A DNA stretch of 34,356 nucleotides from Nemertoderma westbladi (taxonomy: Eukaryota > Xenacoelomorpha > Nemertodermatida > Nemertodermatidae). The notes beneath the pieces are model-generated. The model saw only the letters and a program-made list of their open reading frames with translations, searched no databases and was not told the DNA's origin. Numbering within the stretch: the first letter of the stretch is position 1; every line of letters starts with the position of its first letter. The stretch lies in contig JAUCBJ010004198.1 in NCBI GenBank assembly GCA_032718475.1, positions 1 through 34,356 on the forward strand, read 5' to 3'. Shown one piece after another: positions 9,484 through 19,389 of this stretch. A program made the translations under genes and the position numbers.

Positions 9484-9800
9484 CTATAAACTGAATGGTG
9501 ACGCGTATGATGATGAAAATGTAATGATGCGCACCCTTGTGCTGCGCTTATAACAAATGATGATAGCCGGGGGGCTATAACCCCAATGATGATGTGGAAA
9601 TAAATGGAAATGTGAAATAAATGAAATAAATGGTGGAACTAAATGATGAAATGTGTTGAAATAAATGAAATGTGATGAAATAATAATGAGAAATGAAAAA
9701 AGATAAAAAAGGTATAAAAAGTCTAAAGAAAAGAATTGGAAAAAAGAAAAGGACATAAAAAGTCATAAAAACTGGTTTGATGTTAATGTATAGCTATAGT
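9484..9800 (+). repeat. Purine-rich GATGAAAT/AAATGAAA low-complexity tract
   Basis: The plus strand is dominated by ATGATGAAA, AAATGAAATAAATG and AAAAAGTC-like words with no stable unit length. It lies between the hairpin block and the extra reading frame. Open frames on the other strand are only the complement of this skew. Confidence 0.7.
9713..9721 (+). promoter_or_regulatory. TATA-box-like site upstream of the extra frame
   Basis: TATAAAAAG fits a TATA box and lies about 240 bp before the first ATG of the extra frame at 9951. The surrounding tract is A-rich, so a chance match is likely. No initiator or transcript evidence is available. Confidence 0.2.
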
Positions 9801-9950
9801 AACTGTAAATGCTGAATGTATTAGCAATACGATGGCAGATGCCTATATAGCAATGTTATTTAATAAACTGAATTACAAATAAACTGAATTATTCTGCAAT
9901 CACTATAGTTTCAGACTTTCTGGACTTATAATTAACTGATCTAATTTGTA

Positions 9951-12540
9951 ATGGACATAATCGTAAATATGGACCCAAATCGCCAAATTATCGGCGAATT
10001 ACGTAATATGATAGATCTACTGGAATATCCGCAACCTGGATCCCCTAACTTTGATACGAATTGAAACGCCCTGATAAATGAGAACGTGCGAGTCGTTAAA
10101 TTCACCGGGCGAGAGGGACTGGATTCCCGGAACCTACGAGAGCTCCGGTTGGCCGATGCTAGTACGAGACTGAAAAGAACTCGGAACGCAAAGGCAACCG
10201 GAGGGGACGAGTCGTCGTTCTGGGAAACATTCCGGCAAAGCGTCTACAAATCCCGATGTTTGATATACGACAACGAAGGAAACGCGACGCCCACCTCGAA
10301 AGCGATTACGTTGGCGAGATGTCAAAGTTTCGGCGACGACAAGAGTACGTACCTCGCCCACTGGGGAAACCTGTCGGAGTGTACGGCGACGCTATGAGAG
10401 GAACGTATATCGATCATCCAGAATCGCGACGACTACCAGGAAAAGTACGGGGCGAAAGAATACGGTCGATCCTTGGTCGTCGTCCTCGGAACCCTGGACG
10501 GTTTGGTATTGGTGTGTCGAATATTCCCGACACCCAGACAGGAAGTGCAGGCAGCTGGAGTGATCTGGTTACTACCTCCGGAAATCCAAAAGATCCTTTT
10601 CGACTTCGACGTCATTAAAATCGGGTCAGATATAAAGGCGGACGTCCGGAACGACTACGCAAGCGCTCCTTCAGGAAGAGACCGACGAGACGACCTCAAC
10701 GCCCTTAGCCATTGCGTCGACACTCAAACGCTATTAGCCTGGTTACGATTCGCCGAGTTCATGCGAGGATTCCGAGAGGTGAGACTGACGAAATCCGGGA
10801 TCGGCTACCTCGCCATGCTAAACGGCGGCATCGACTTCAAACCCCAGAAATTCCGGGATTATAATAAAATATATGGTGGATACCCGGGATTAGAAATAAA
10901 GAGCGAGCGAGAGGGTTGATGGAAGGACGTTGAGAGAAAGTGGACGATACACCAAAGGTGGGAGAATCCGGATCGACGGAACTACATCTACGTCGTTATG
11001 GAATCATACACCATCGCTAAGTTTATCTGTAAAACTCTCGATAACCTCATTACGGCGGTTCCTCTTTCCTTCGTCGACTACGACTGGAACGAGGTTATAA
11101 ACCACGCATTCAAAGCGGTCGAGAACATTACACCGGGAGAGACGAAAACGCTCGCCGTTATCGATTCCAGGAACGAGAGCGGACCTTACGACATCCCTAC
11201 GATTACCGATCTTCTCGGTGCGGAGGAGCCTCTGATTTCTTCGGAAGGGGAAGAACTATGGCTACATGAGGGTGTTCTACTCTCCACCCCGAAGCGACAA
11301 CTCGAGCCGGAGGCCGCTTACCAACCGGCCGCCAAACGGATTGCTTCGGCCGAACCTACGACGGAAGCAGGGGTATTATCCCCACTCGGCTCCGGTAGCC
11401 CTGCGAGGGAGTTAATCACCACCTCCGCGTTGAGCGACTTCGGCGATATATGCCAAAGGTTATCACCATATCCTTTCCCGGGTGGGACTGGTCTTCGGAG
11501 ATTCCGAGTACCAGCAACCAACGGCCCCGCTCAGCGATACTGGTTGAAAAGGGTCCCAGCGCTGCGCCGACTCCCGACGATCTCCTCGGTATCCCTCGGT
11601 CGAAAACCCCGGCACCTCTTCGCCGACCAGCGGTGGCTACTACACCCTCCGTTCCTCAGGATCCTATGCGACTAACCCGTTGGTACGCCGAGCAAACCGA
11701 ATGGATCCACCGCGAGAAACGGTCGTCCGAGTTGAGACCGACAGGACACAAAGAAGGTTATCGGAGCGAAGAACTACTACGCCAAAGCCCAGCCTTCCAC
11801 GGGCTACCGACCACCGCGAATATTCAGAACAGCGACTGACGACTCGAGTATTACGTCGGCGTCCCGATTCCGATATTCCCCGGTCGAGAGATGCAGTTGG
11901 AGGTATGCGGTAACTGCGGTTCGGAGCAGTGCCCACGCGGTAGAAGGAATCGGGTTACCGATTCATGCCTCCAGCTCCTCGGGATACTTTATTGCCCATA
12001 CTGCGCGACATTGGGCCACGACATTTCCGTCTGTCCGATCCTATGTAACCTCTGCACCACGTGCGGTTTCCGTGGACATTCCGCTAGCCCCCGCTGCTAT
12101 ATCAAATGTCCTACCAAAGACGTTACCACTATGGGAATTATGGTCATGTTTGAAACATACGCAAACAGAGAAACGGAGAAACGGAGAAACGCTCGGAATA
12201 TCGCGCAGGAGATGGCGTGCGGGTATTTCTCCTTCCCGGAACGCCTCCACACGACGGCCACGCTGCCTTTCCATTACGTGGATCTGTTGCTGAGCGCCGG
12301 ATTATTAGACGCTTATACTCGTATAAAGAGGAGTTCAGTGACGGAAAGTGGTTCCTAGAGGCGCGCAACACCGAGTTGGTAAGACGAACCGATATGATCC
12401 CGATGCCATCGAAAGGAAGAGCCGCCAGGAGACAAGCCGAAGCGTTGCTCACGATGGATGTTGACGCTCCCCTTCCAGCTCTAGCGATCGACGAGAGTCG
12501 ACGGGCGAAGAGGAGAAAGGCGTATCAGAGAAAGAAATAG
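9951..12540 (+). pseudogene. Extra BEL reading frame: exonuclease-like segment plus two zinc knuckles
   Basis: A broken frame of about 860 codons between pol and the 3' LTR, where some BEL elements carry env. From ATG 9951 it reads in one frame to about 11475 with TGA stops at 10062, 10395 and 10917. It shifts frame near 11475, has a TGA at 11837, shifts again near 12315 and ends at TAG 12538-12540. The part at 10398-10919 has the spacing of an RNase D/WRN-type 3'-5' exonuclease: LLPPEIQKILFDFDVIKIG, then SDIKADV (ExoII-like), VDTQTLLAW, and KSGIGYLAMLNGG. The first DxE motif is not evident, so it may be inactive. A proline-rich region follows, then two CCHC knuckles and a basic tail (RRAKRRKAYQRKK) that resembles a nuclear signal. 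I see no signal peptide or membrane span, so env is unlikely. The exonuclease reading is tentative. Confidence 0.6.
11840..12355 (+). CDS. Zinc-knuckle block of the extra frame (Gag-nucleocapsid-like)
   Basis: This is the best-preserved part of the extra frame. After a CGNCGSEQC cluster come CPYCATLGHDISVC, an exact CX2CX4HX4C knuckle, and CTTCGFRGHSASPRC, a CX2CX4HX5C variant. Both have the glycine before the histidine that is typical of retroviral-type nucleocapsid knuckles. Such motifs bind single-stranded nucleic acid. The frame opens directly after the TGA at 11837 and residues before the first cysteine (YYVGVPIPIFPG) read sensibly, so the stop interrupts a formerly continuous protein. 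The end here is a frame artefact; the protein continues in the next frame from about 12315 to 12540. Confidence 0.7.
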
Positions 12541-12704
12541 TGGATCGGGATATTCCAGGAACATTTATTGAACATTTATTTTTATACATATATATACATA
12601 AACTCTAGGCCAAATTAATCAAGACTATGCAATATTAAATTTGGGTTTTTTATATTGGGAATGACCTACGCAAACTCAATCTACCAATAGACCTCACGAA
12701 GGTC
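12541..12704 (+). other. Short AT-rich leader to the 3' LTR
   Basis: No gene is seen. The segment is the 3' untranslated part of the BEL element before its polypurine stretch. Confidence 0.5.
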
Positions 12705-12716
12705 ATTGGGGGGGAC
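12705..12716 (+). promoter_or_regulatory. Polypurine-tract-like G run before the 3' LTR
   Basis: A run of seven G (12708-12714) followed by AC directly abuts the TGTT start of the 3' LTR. That is where plus-strand DNA priming occurs in LTR elements. It is short and partly pyrimidine, so the exact priming tract is unsure. Confidence 0.5.
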
Positions 12717-13718
12717 TGTTCGCGGTATTTCAACTTTTCATAACGCGAGTTGAATATTTTTTTGTATTTATTTAAAATGATTATTCCGATATTACTACTG
12801 GGTGCGGGACCATGGGTTTTGGGCACATTCTATGGACTGGGGGCGATTTATGGGCGAATATTGGGGCGACTTACAGGGTACGGGAATAATTTCATGTTTA
12901 TAAGGGCCAGGGGTGGGAGGCAAAGTTAAGCAGTATTCAGGTTAGCCTGAGTACTATTAGGCCCTGGCCAACTTCCTGCTGCCTGTAGAGGTGGATTTGG
13001 TAACGCGCCAGGCCTAAAGGACAAGGACTGCCCTTAGCGGTCCCTGGCCAACAGCAGTTATTACGAGCCTGAAAAGGACATCGGAACGCCAGCTGCTTGT
13101 GTCAGGGATTTGCGACGGGAAACGACACGACAGACCCCGTAGCCAAGCCGTACCAGTACTGGTTCTCGATGATCGTTCCCTTCGGGGTTCGTGAGGGGTG
13201 GTACGGATACGCGACAGAGTCTACCGACTGGACCGACCCTTAGCCAAGCCGTGCTGGTTCTCGATGATCGATCCCTTCGGGGTTCGGGAGGGGTGGAACG
13301 GACATGCGACAGGGTCGACCGACACCAACACTACGGCATCAAGACTAGGACCGAGGGAAAATCTGGGGAACATTAGTTAGGCTAAAATCTGAGCGAACAG
13401 TGGGTAATTAAATAATATACTGTAGGGATTTATATTGTCGTGTATAATTATTGTGAATATTTGGTGTATATTGATTTGGGGAAGCCCAATTAATTCTCAA
13501 TCAAGGTTCAGTGAGATTAGCTCAAGGTTCAACTGTAGGGAAGTTACATTAAAGCGTATATCCAACCAATGCAGCTTTTTCTCAACCGCAATCTTGCATC
13601 TAAGAAATTACTCCTTCTCCACAATCAATATCCGGTGACTGGCCGGGAATCCGTGGTCTGTAAAGCCCCGCCTCCAGCATCGGCGTTTTTCCCCCCTGGT
13701 GTCGGGATAACGGCAACA
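12717..13718 (+). repeat. 3' LTR, complete (1002 bp)
   Basis: It starts TGTTCGCGG and ends GGCAACA, a 4-base inverted terminus, followed directly by the TAGTG duplication. Its first 480 or so bases are duplicated at 3935-4421. The remaining 500 bases, absent from the 5' copy, contain an imperfect internal tandem duplication (13142-13330) and an AT-rich segment around 13400-13460. Promoter and polyadenylation sites cannot be assigned with confidence. Confidence 0.92.
13142..13330 (+). repeat. Tandem duplication inside the 3' LTR, two copies of about 100 bp
   Basis: GCCAAGCCGT...CTGGTTCTCGATGATCG followed by CTTCGGGGTTCG and GCGACAG appears at 13142 and again at 13243, with about 101 bp between copies and several substitutions. 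The 5' LTR copy breaks off inside the first unit. Confidence 0.8.
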
Positions 13719-13723
13719 TAGTG
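13719..13723 (+). repeat. Target-site duplication TAGTG, right copy
   Basis: Matches 3930-3934 and follows the AACA end of the 3' LTR. LINE coding sequence resumes immediately after it. Confidence 0.9.
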
Positions 13724-15025
13724 GGCACTATTTATAGATCTCAAAGTATACATATAGACCATTTTTTCAACATTTTAGATAATCAACTTGCAAAATTAAA
13801 CCAATTAAACTGCGATATTGTGATAAATGGCGACTTTAATATAAAAAATACCTTATAAACTCTAAATCTAAATTTACTTATGCAAATACTCAATTCTTTC
13901 GGTTACCAACAATTAATAGATAAGCCCACTAGAGTTTGTAGGAGTACAAATTCTTGTATTGATCATTTTATTACAAATAAATATTCAGAAATTATTCAAA
14001 GTGGCGTCTTCCCACTTGAAATTGGTACCACCGACCACTACGCAATCTTTTCTGCTTTTCGTGATTCTAGAGATTTTGTTGCCGAAAAAAAACATATAAA
14101 ACATGACTTTTCGAACTTCGATAATAATGCTTTTGTGGCCGATCTTTCCAACGAAAACAACTGGACTACAACTTCTAATAACTTAACTAATACTGATTTT
14201 GAAAACTGCTATCACGATATAGAAAAAATATTTAACCGCCATGCCCCAAAACGATGTGTTCCTCTTAGAGAATCGCCACGTAAGCCTTGGTTAACTCCTG
14301 ACTTAGTAAATAAAATTAATATTAAACATAAATTATATTCCAATTATGTAAAAATAAAAACAATAAGAAACCACGAGATCTATAAACGATTCCGTAACAA
14401 ATTGTCAACTTTATTAAAACAACGGGAACGCGCTTTTTTTTCAAATCAATTCCAATTACATTCAAAAAATATTAAAAAAACTTGGAGACTAATAAACCAA
14501 GTCTTAAGTAAACGTTCAGATCGCTCCTCACCAATCTGTATTAAAGAGCCAAATACTGGCGTTAAGCTAACCAATCCAAACAAAATTGCAGAGACTTTTA
14601 ACTTGTTTTATACCTCAGTGGGCCAAGCACTAGCAAATGAAATCGAGGATACTAATAAAAGTCCATCATTTTATATAAAAACCCCGCAGTCAAATTCTTT
14701 TGCTCTTTTAGAGATTTCTCCAGAGGAACTACAAAAAATAATTATGGACCTACCTGACGGTAAATCAAGTAATGACGAATTTTCAATAAAATTATTAAAA
14801 ATAGGTTCACTCCATATTGCGAATAAGCTAACTCCTTTTATTAATAACTGTATACGTACATCATCTTTTCCAGACTTTTTGAAGATTGCTAGAGTGGTTC
14901 CAATTTACAAGGGAGGAGACCCCACTGACACATCAAACTATAGGCCTATTTCAATACTAAGCATTGTCAGTAAAGTTCTCGAACGTGTAATATATGACCA
15001 ATTATGTAATTGTATACATAACTAA
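13724..15025 (+). pseudogene. LINE endonuclease C-terminal half and start of reverse transcriptase
   Basis: The frame continues the endonuclease cut at 3934. GTIYRS marks the central beta strand, INGDFN (13823-13840) the catalytic aspartate/asparagine motif, and TTDHYAIF the terminal DH pair. A TAA at 13856-13858 interrupts between GDFN and the DH motif. A linker follows with PRKPWLTPDL and a helix-rich region. The reverse transcriptase then begins with ARVVPIYKGGDP and YRPISILSIVSKVLER. The frame ends at 15025 by a frameshift, and homology carries on in the next frame with KILCNNQYGFRK. The protein would nick DNA and copy element RNA at the nick, but this copy is disabled. Confidence 0.88.
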
Positions 15026-16235
15026 ATATAAAATTCTTTGTAATAACCAGTACGGATTTAGGAAAAAATTATCTACATACCATGCCTTATTACAAATTAC
15101 CGAAAATATTCGAGACACCTTGGACAATTACGAATCTTCTTGTGTAATCTACGTCGACTTGAAGAAGGCGTTCGATACACTATCCCATAAAATTCTTCTA
15201 AATAAACTCGAACTTTATGGTATCCGCGGGCCTCCTTTAGATTTACTAAAATCATATCTTACTAACCGAAAGCAGTATGTAGTAGTCGGCGACCACTACT
15301 CCTCTTTGCGCGATATCCAGTTAGGCGTCCCACAAGGCTCCATATTAGGCCCCCTCCTCTTTATTCTATATGTAAATGATCTTCCGTTGTGTAGTAACCT
15401 AAATACTGTACTATTTGCCGATGACACGAGCTTGTCTGCCAGTGGTAAATCGGTTGGTGATCTGATAGCTAATGTAAATAATGAGTTAGGTAAAGTGGTA
15501 GAATGGCTTAATACAAATAAATTATCACTAAATTAAAAAAAAACTGAATATTCGTTATTCTCTAACTTGTCTCTAGATTATTCTTCAGCACCTGAGGTTA
15601 AAATTAAAAATACAGAATTAACAGTTAAATACTTGGGTATCTTAATCGATTCAGATATGTCCTGGCGATCGCATACATCCTACATTTTAAAGAAGATAGC
15701 CTGTTCAGTAGGAATTTTTTTCAGACTGCGTTATTTACTCCCGATGTGTATTTTACGAACTTTGTACTATTCTCTTATAAACCCTTATTTGCAGTATGGT
15801 ATCGTAGTCTGGGGAAATACTTTCAGTTCATATCTTAAACCTATCCGAGTTTGTGTAAACAAGGTTCTTAGAGCAATAACCTTTTCTCACTGGCAGGCAA
15901 GTTCAGGTCCACTTTACCGTGATTTATCTATATTACCTTTGGAGGAATTGTATATCTTCACCGTCGCTAGGGCGATGTTCGATATACATAATAAAGAGGG
16001 GGTGGCTGCATTGGAGGGGCGCTTTGTACCTGCGAGTACCGTCCATAGTCACAACACGCGGTTCGCCTCTAGGGGAAATTTCTGGGTACCTTCTGTTAGG
16101 CTTCAAGTTGCCCGAAGATCATTTAAATATCAAGGAACAAAACTATGGAATGAATTATCTGAAGAAATACGAAATATAAAGTCAAAAATTACTTTCTCTA
16201 AACGATTAAAATCACATCTGATGGGGTATGATTGA
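15015..16235 (+). pseudogene. LINE reverse transcriptase palm, thumb and C-terminal region
   Basis: After the frameshift near 15015-15040 the frame reads NNQYGFRK, then motif A VIYVDLKKAFDTL, motif B GVPQGSILGPLLF, and the catalytic box FADDTSL (near 15412-15430), followed by WLNTNKLSLN. A TAA at 15534-15536 interrupts. The same frame then continues with KYLGILID and SWRSHTSYILKK (thumb) and a C-terminal part with LQYGIVVWG and the conserved HNTRFASRGNF and YQGTKLWNELSEEIR words common in CR1/Jockey-group LINEs. Stops here are TAA in AT-rich sequence, consistent with ordinary decay. Confidence 0.9.
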
Positions 16236-16707
16236 ATAGTGGCAATATGTATCAGGGATTGCAATGCTCTCGATTTCATCCTAAGAAATTATAAAGGCAT
16301 TTTATGAGTCCGGCCTGCCGGCTCTGGCTAATCCAGCTCATCTGTGTCGTGCGGTGCCAATGTGAACACTAATAACCAGTCTTGCTGGTTGCGCATTGTT
16401 GAGGCAGTATCTACGGTAGGCGTATTCATTAACTAGAACGCCATCAAGATGGCTTTAAACGAACCTGTCTTACACAGACTCCAAGAAACAGATGGGATTG
16501 GAAGATGCAAACCAAGAATGACTTGCATCAACCAAAAAACTGCCTCCCATCTAATGTAATACACATTCGCCTAGGCAAACAAATCATAATCACAATTACT
16601 ACGATGATGTGTGAAATGGTATCCATATCCGCAACCTGAGAAACGGCCCAAAAGAGCAGTTTATTCTGCGGAGGGGTCTTTTCTGTATTAGATAAATAAA
16701 ATAAAGA
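16236..16707 (+). other. LINE 3' untranslated region and tail
   Basis: The stretch between the last LINE codon and the A-rich end has no reading frame of note. It finishes in TATTAGATAAATAAAATAAA, a short tandem-A-type tail of the sort seen at LINE 3' ends. The exact end is inferred. Confidence 0.5.
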
Positions 16708-16787
16708 ACACTATAATTACAGTATTTATACCTGATACACGAAGTGGGGCCTTCGCGCAGCACGTGACTTAATTATACTTAGTTATA

Positions 16788-18510
16788 CATTTCGCCCTCT
16801 AGCGGCAGACTGGAGGACTCCAGACCGTTTACTGCCCACCAAAGACTCAGGCCGACTTCTACTACATATCTGCTACGTTTCAGCTTGAACGGATCATAAA
16901 TAACGAGATGGGAGAAAGATTTCACTTTCAAACATTTCGCCCTCTAGCGGCAGACTGAAGAACTGCACACGGATTAGCCTTCAATTCAATTCAATTCAAT
17001 TCCTTCTTTCAAAGTCACAGCTAATGGTCTAGTACATATCTGCCAAATTTCAGCATAAATGGATTAAAAGCAAAGAAATGGGAGGACATTTAACGTTTAG
17101 ACATGTGGCCCTCTAGCAGGAGACTATTGCTCTGATGGTGTCTGAAAGTGTCTCAAACGTCTCAACTTTAGCTCATATTGATACCTACAAATTTTCAACT
17201 TGGCAGCTTTAAATCCGACAAAGTTATTAGCATGTCAAAATCGTAACGACGACAACGATTTCACTTTCAGACCTTTGGCCCTCTAGCGGCAGACTGGAGA
17301 ACTGCAGATGGATTCGCCTCCTTTGAAAGTCACAGCTAATGGTCTAATACATATCTGCCAAGTTTCAGCTTAAACGGATTAAAAGCAAAGAAATGGGAGG
17401 GCATTTAATGTTTAGACATGTGGCCCTCTAGCGGGAGACCATTGCACTGATGGTGTCTGAAAGTCTCTCAAAAATCTCATCTTTTGCTCATATTGATACC
17501 TACAAATTTTCAACTTGGCAGCTTTAAATCCGACAAAGTTATTAGCATGTCAAAATCGTAACGACGACAACGATTTCACTTTCAGACCTTTGGCCCTCTA
17601 GCGGCAGACTGGAGAACTGCAGATGGATTCGCCTCCTTTGAAAGTCACAGCTAATGGTCTAATACATATCTGCCAAGTTTCAGCTTAAACGGATTAAAAG
17701 CAAAGAAATGGGAGGGCATTTAATGTTTAGACATGTGGCCCTCTAGCGGGAGACCATTGCACTGATGGTGTCTGAAAGTCTCTCAAAAATCTCATCTTTT
17801 GCTCATATTGATACCTACAAATTTTCAACGTGGCAGCTTTAAATCCGACAAAGTTATTAGCATGTCAAAATCGTAACGACGACAACGATTTCACTTTCAG
17901 ACCTTTGGCCCTCTAGCGGCAGACTGGAGAACTGCAGATGGATTCGCCTCCTTTGAAAGTCACAGCTAATGGTCTAATACATATCTGCCAAGTTTCAGCT
18001 TAAACGGATTAAAAGCAAAGAAATGGGAGGGCATTTAATGTTTAGACATGTGGCCCTCTAACGGGAGACCATTGCACTGATGGTGTCTGAAAGTCTCTCA
18101 AAAATCTCAACTTTTGCTCATATTGATACCTACAAATTTTCAACTTGGCAGCTTTAAATCCGACAAAGTTATTAGCATGTCAAAATCGTAACGACGACAA
18201 CGATTTCACTTTCAGACCTTTGGCCCTCTAGCGGCAGACTGGAGAACTGCAGATGGATTCGCCTCCTTTGAAAGTCACAGCTAATGGTCTAATACATATC
18301 TGCCAAGTTTCAGCTTAAACGGATTAAAAGCAAAGAAATGGGAGGGCATTTAATGTTTAGACATGTGGCCCTCTAACGGGAGACCATTGCACTGATGGTG
18401 TCTGAAAGTCTTTCAAAAATCTCAACTTTTGCTCATATTGATACCTACAAATTTTCAACTTGGCAGCTTTAAATCCGACAAAGTTATTAGCATGTCAAAA
18501 TCGTAACGAC
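16788..18510 (+). repeat. 315-bp tandem satellite, about four full copies plus diverged leading units
   Basis: The anchor CTCTAGCGGCAGACTGGAGA recurs at 17281, 17596, 17911 and 18226, a spacing of exactly 315 bp, with diverged copies at 16942 and 16797. Each monomer contains a second related anchor, CTCTAGCGGGAGACC or CTCTAACGGGAGACC, about 145 bp later (17426, 17741, 18056, 18371), so the unit looks like an old dimer. The inner copies differ by only a few bases, pointing to recent expansion. The array ends by running into an ACG microsatellite. No coding potential is seen. Confidence 0.93.
16979..17003 (+). repeat. TCAAT microsatellite
   Basis: About four TCAAT repeats lie inside the diverged leading satellite unit and account for part of its extra length (339 instead of 315 bp). 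Confidence 0.85.
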
Positions 18511-18559
18511 GACGACAACGACGACGACGACGACGACGACAACGACGACGACGACAACT
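18503..18559 (+). repeat. ACG/ACA triplet microsatellite
   Basis: A run of ACG triplets with scattered ACA follows TCGTA. Each 315-bp monomer carries the short seed CGTAACGACGACAACGA at the same place, so this is an expansion of that seed at the end of the array. Confidence 0.9.
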
Positions 18560-19389
18560 ATTTGCATAAATTGACCCACCCCCTAACAGTGTCAATTCGC
18601 TAAGGCTCCGCCAACTTCGTGGCTCGCCCCACATTCTCAGTTAGCCTAATAAAAACATCGGAGCAACCAATATAATGTACATGTACAAGCATCCTATGAA
18701 AGTTTGTGAAATGTTCCCTTAAGTCTACCCAACAGCCGTTGGTACCCGGCTGGCAGCCACCCTGGTTCAGTTTTATGGTTTTGTTAGTTTAATCGACAGC
18801 TGTTGTAAACGTCCCAGATATACAAAACCTACTAAGCCTTTGCATTACAATTGAGCTTAGCCTAAGTTGATGACAGTATTATAACGATGACAATTAGGCC
18901 CTATAGATACATACGATATATAAATGATGTACTGCTTGACATTACACTAACTGGCTGAATAGAGATAGAACTATAATAATACGTTTGGCATTCTGTCAGA
19001 TTTCAGTAGTAAGTAACCTCATAATAATTGCTAAATATCAATCACCTGAAAAACATTTCAAGCAAGGGAGTTGTGGGTATTTAATTTCGCGTTCAATAAT
19101 GTTGAAAATATGCAAATATTTCGAATATCGCACTTCGAATCGTTCCCAACTTTTTTATTCAACAACTAGACAACAATTGATAAATACTTGCGTTTACAAT
19201 TTTACAATGCATGCAAGTGGTTTCAAGCCATTTGGTGAACATACATAGTGAGTGATATAGTGACATATATAGGTAAATATATCCATCGTGTTTTTGCCGG
19301 CCTCAGCTTTAGACAAAAACTACCCAGTCTAAAGACAGGTTCGTTATTAATTAATGTGTATTGTATCTTACGTAGTGCATTCATTATGC
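18560..19389. other. Unique AT-rich sequence, no gene seen
   Basis: Open frames at 18985-19248 and 19248-19469 show no family motif and have the composition of chance frames. Nothing else is visible. Confidence 0.5.

Larger units (their letters stand above)
3935..13718 (+). mobile_element. BEL/Pao LTR retrotransposon with an extra 3' reading frame, gag deleted
   Basis: The element starts with TGTT, ends with AACA, is flanked by TAGTG on both sides and has LTR sequence at both ends. Order: truncated 5' LTR, protease, reverse transcriptase, RNase H, integrase, a structured repeat block, a purine-rich spacer, an extra broken frame, a G-rich polypurine stretch and a complete 3' LTR of 1002 bp. 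The 5' LTR matches the 3' LTR for only about 487 bp and then passes directly into protease-upstream coding sequence, so the rest of the LTR, the primer-binding site and gag are missing. Over the shared part I count about three substitutions plus two small indels, so insertion was recent. It cannot be autonomous as it stands. Confidence 0.9.
2101..16707 (+). mobile_element. APE-type LINE of CR1/Jockey type, split by a BEL/Pao insertion
   Basis: This span is read as one non-LTR retrotransposon copy interrupted by the LTR element at 3935-13718. In order it holds an ORF1p-like protein, a cysteine-rich finger, an apurinic-type endonuclease in two halves, a reverse transcriptase with FADD, a C-terminal region and a 3' tail ending in short AAATAAAATAAA-like A-rich sequence. 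Without the insertion and one copy of its duplication it would be about 4.8 kb. Finger, both endonuclease halves and the early reverse transcriptase share one reading frame. It is dead: TAA stops at 3590, 3785, 13856 and 15534 and a frameshift near 15015-15040. The link between the GC-richer ORF1 part (2102-2764) and the AT-rich remainder is assumed, not shown. Clade below CR1/Jockey level is not assigned. Confidence 0.75.

Noticed and set aside
9484-9766. Minus-strand frames rich in Phe/Ser/Leu that look like membrane segments
   Set aside because: They are the complement of an A/G-rich low-complexity tract.
9951-12540. Envelope protein in the extra frame of the BEL element
   Set aside because: No signal peptide, transmembrane span, fusion peptide or cleavage site could be seen. 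Zinc knuckles and a basic tail point to nucleic-acid binding.
13191-13380. Two open frames of about 60 codons in the 3' LTR
   Set aside because: They lie on the internal LTR duplication and have no recognisable domain.
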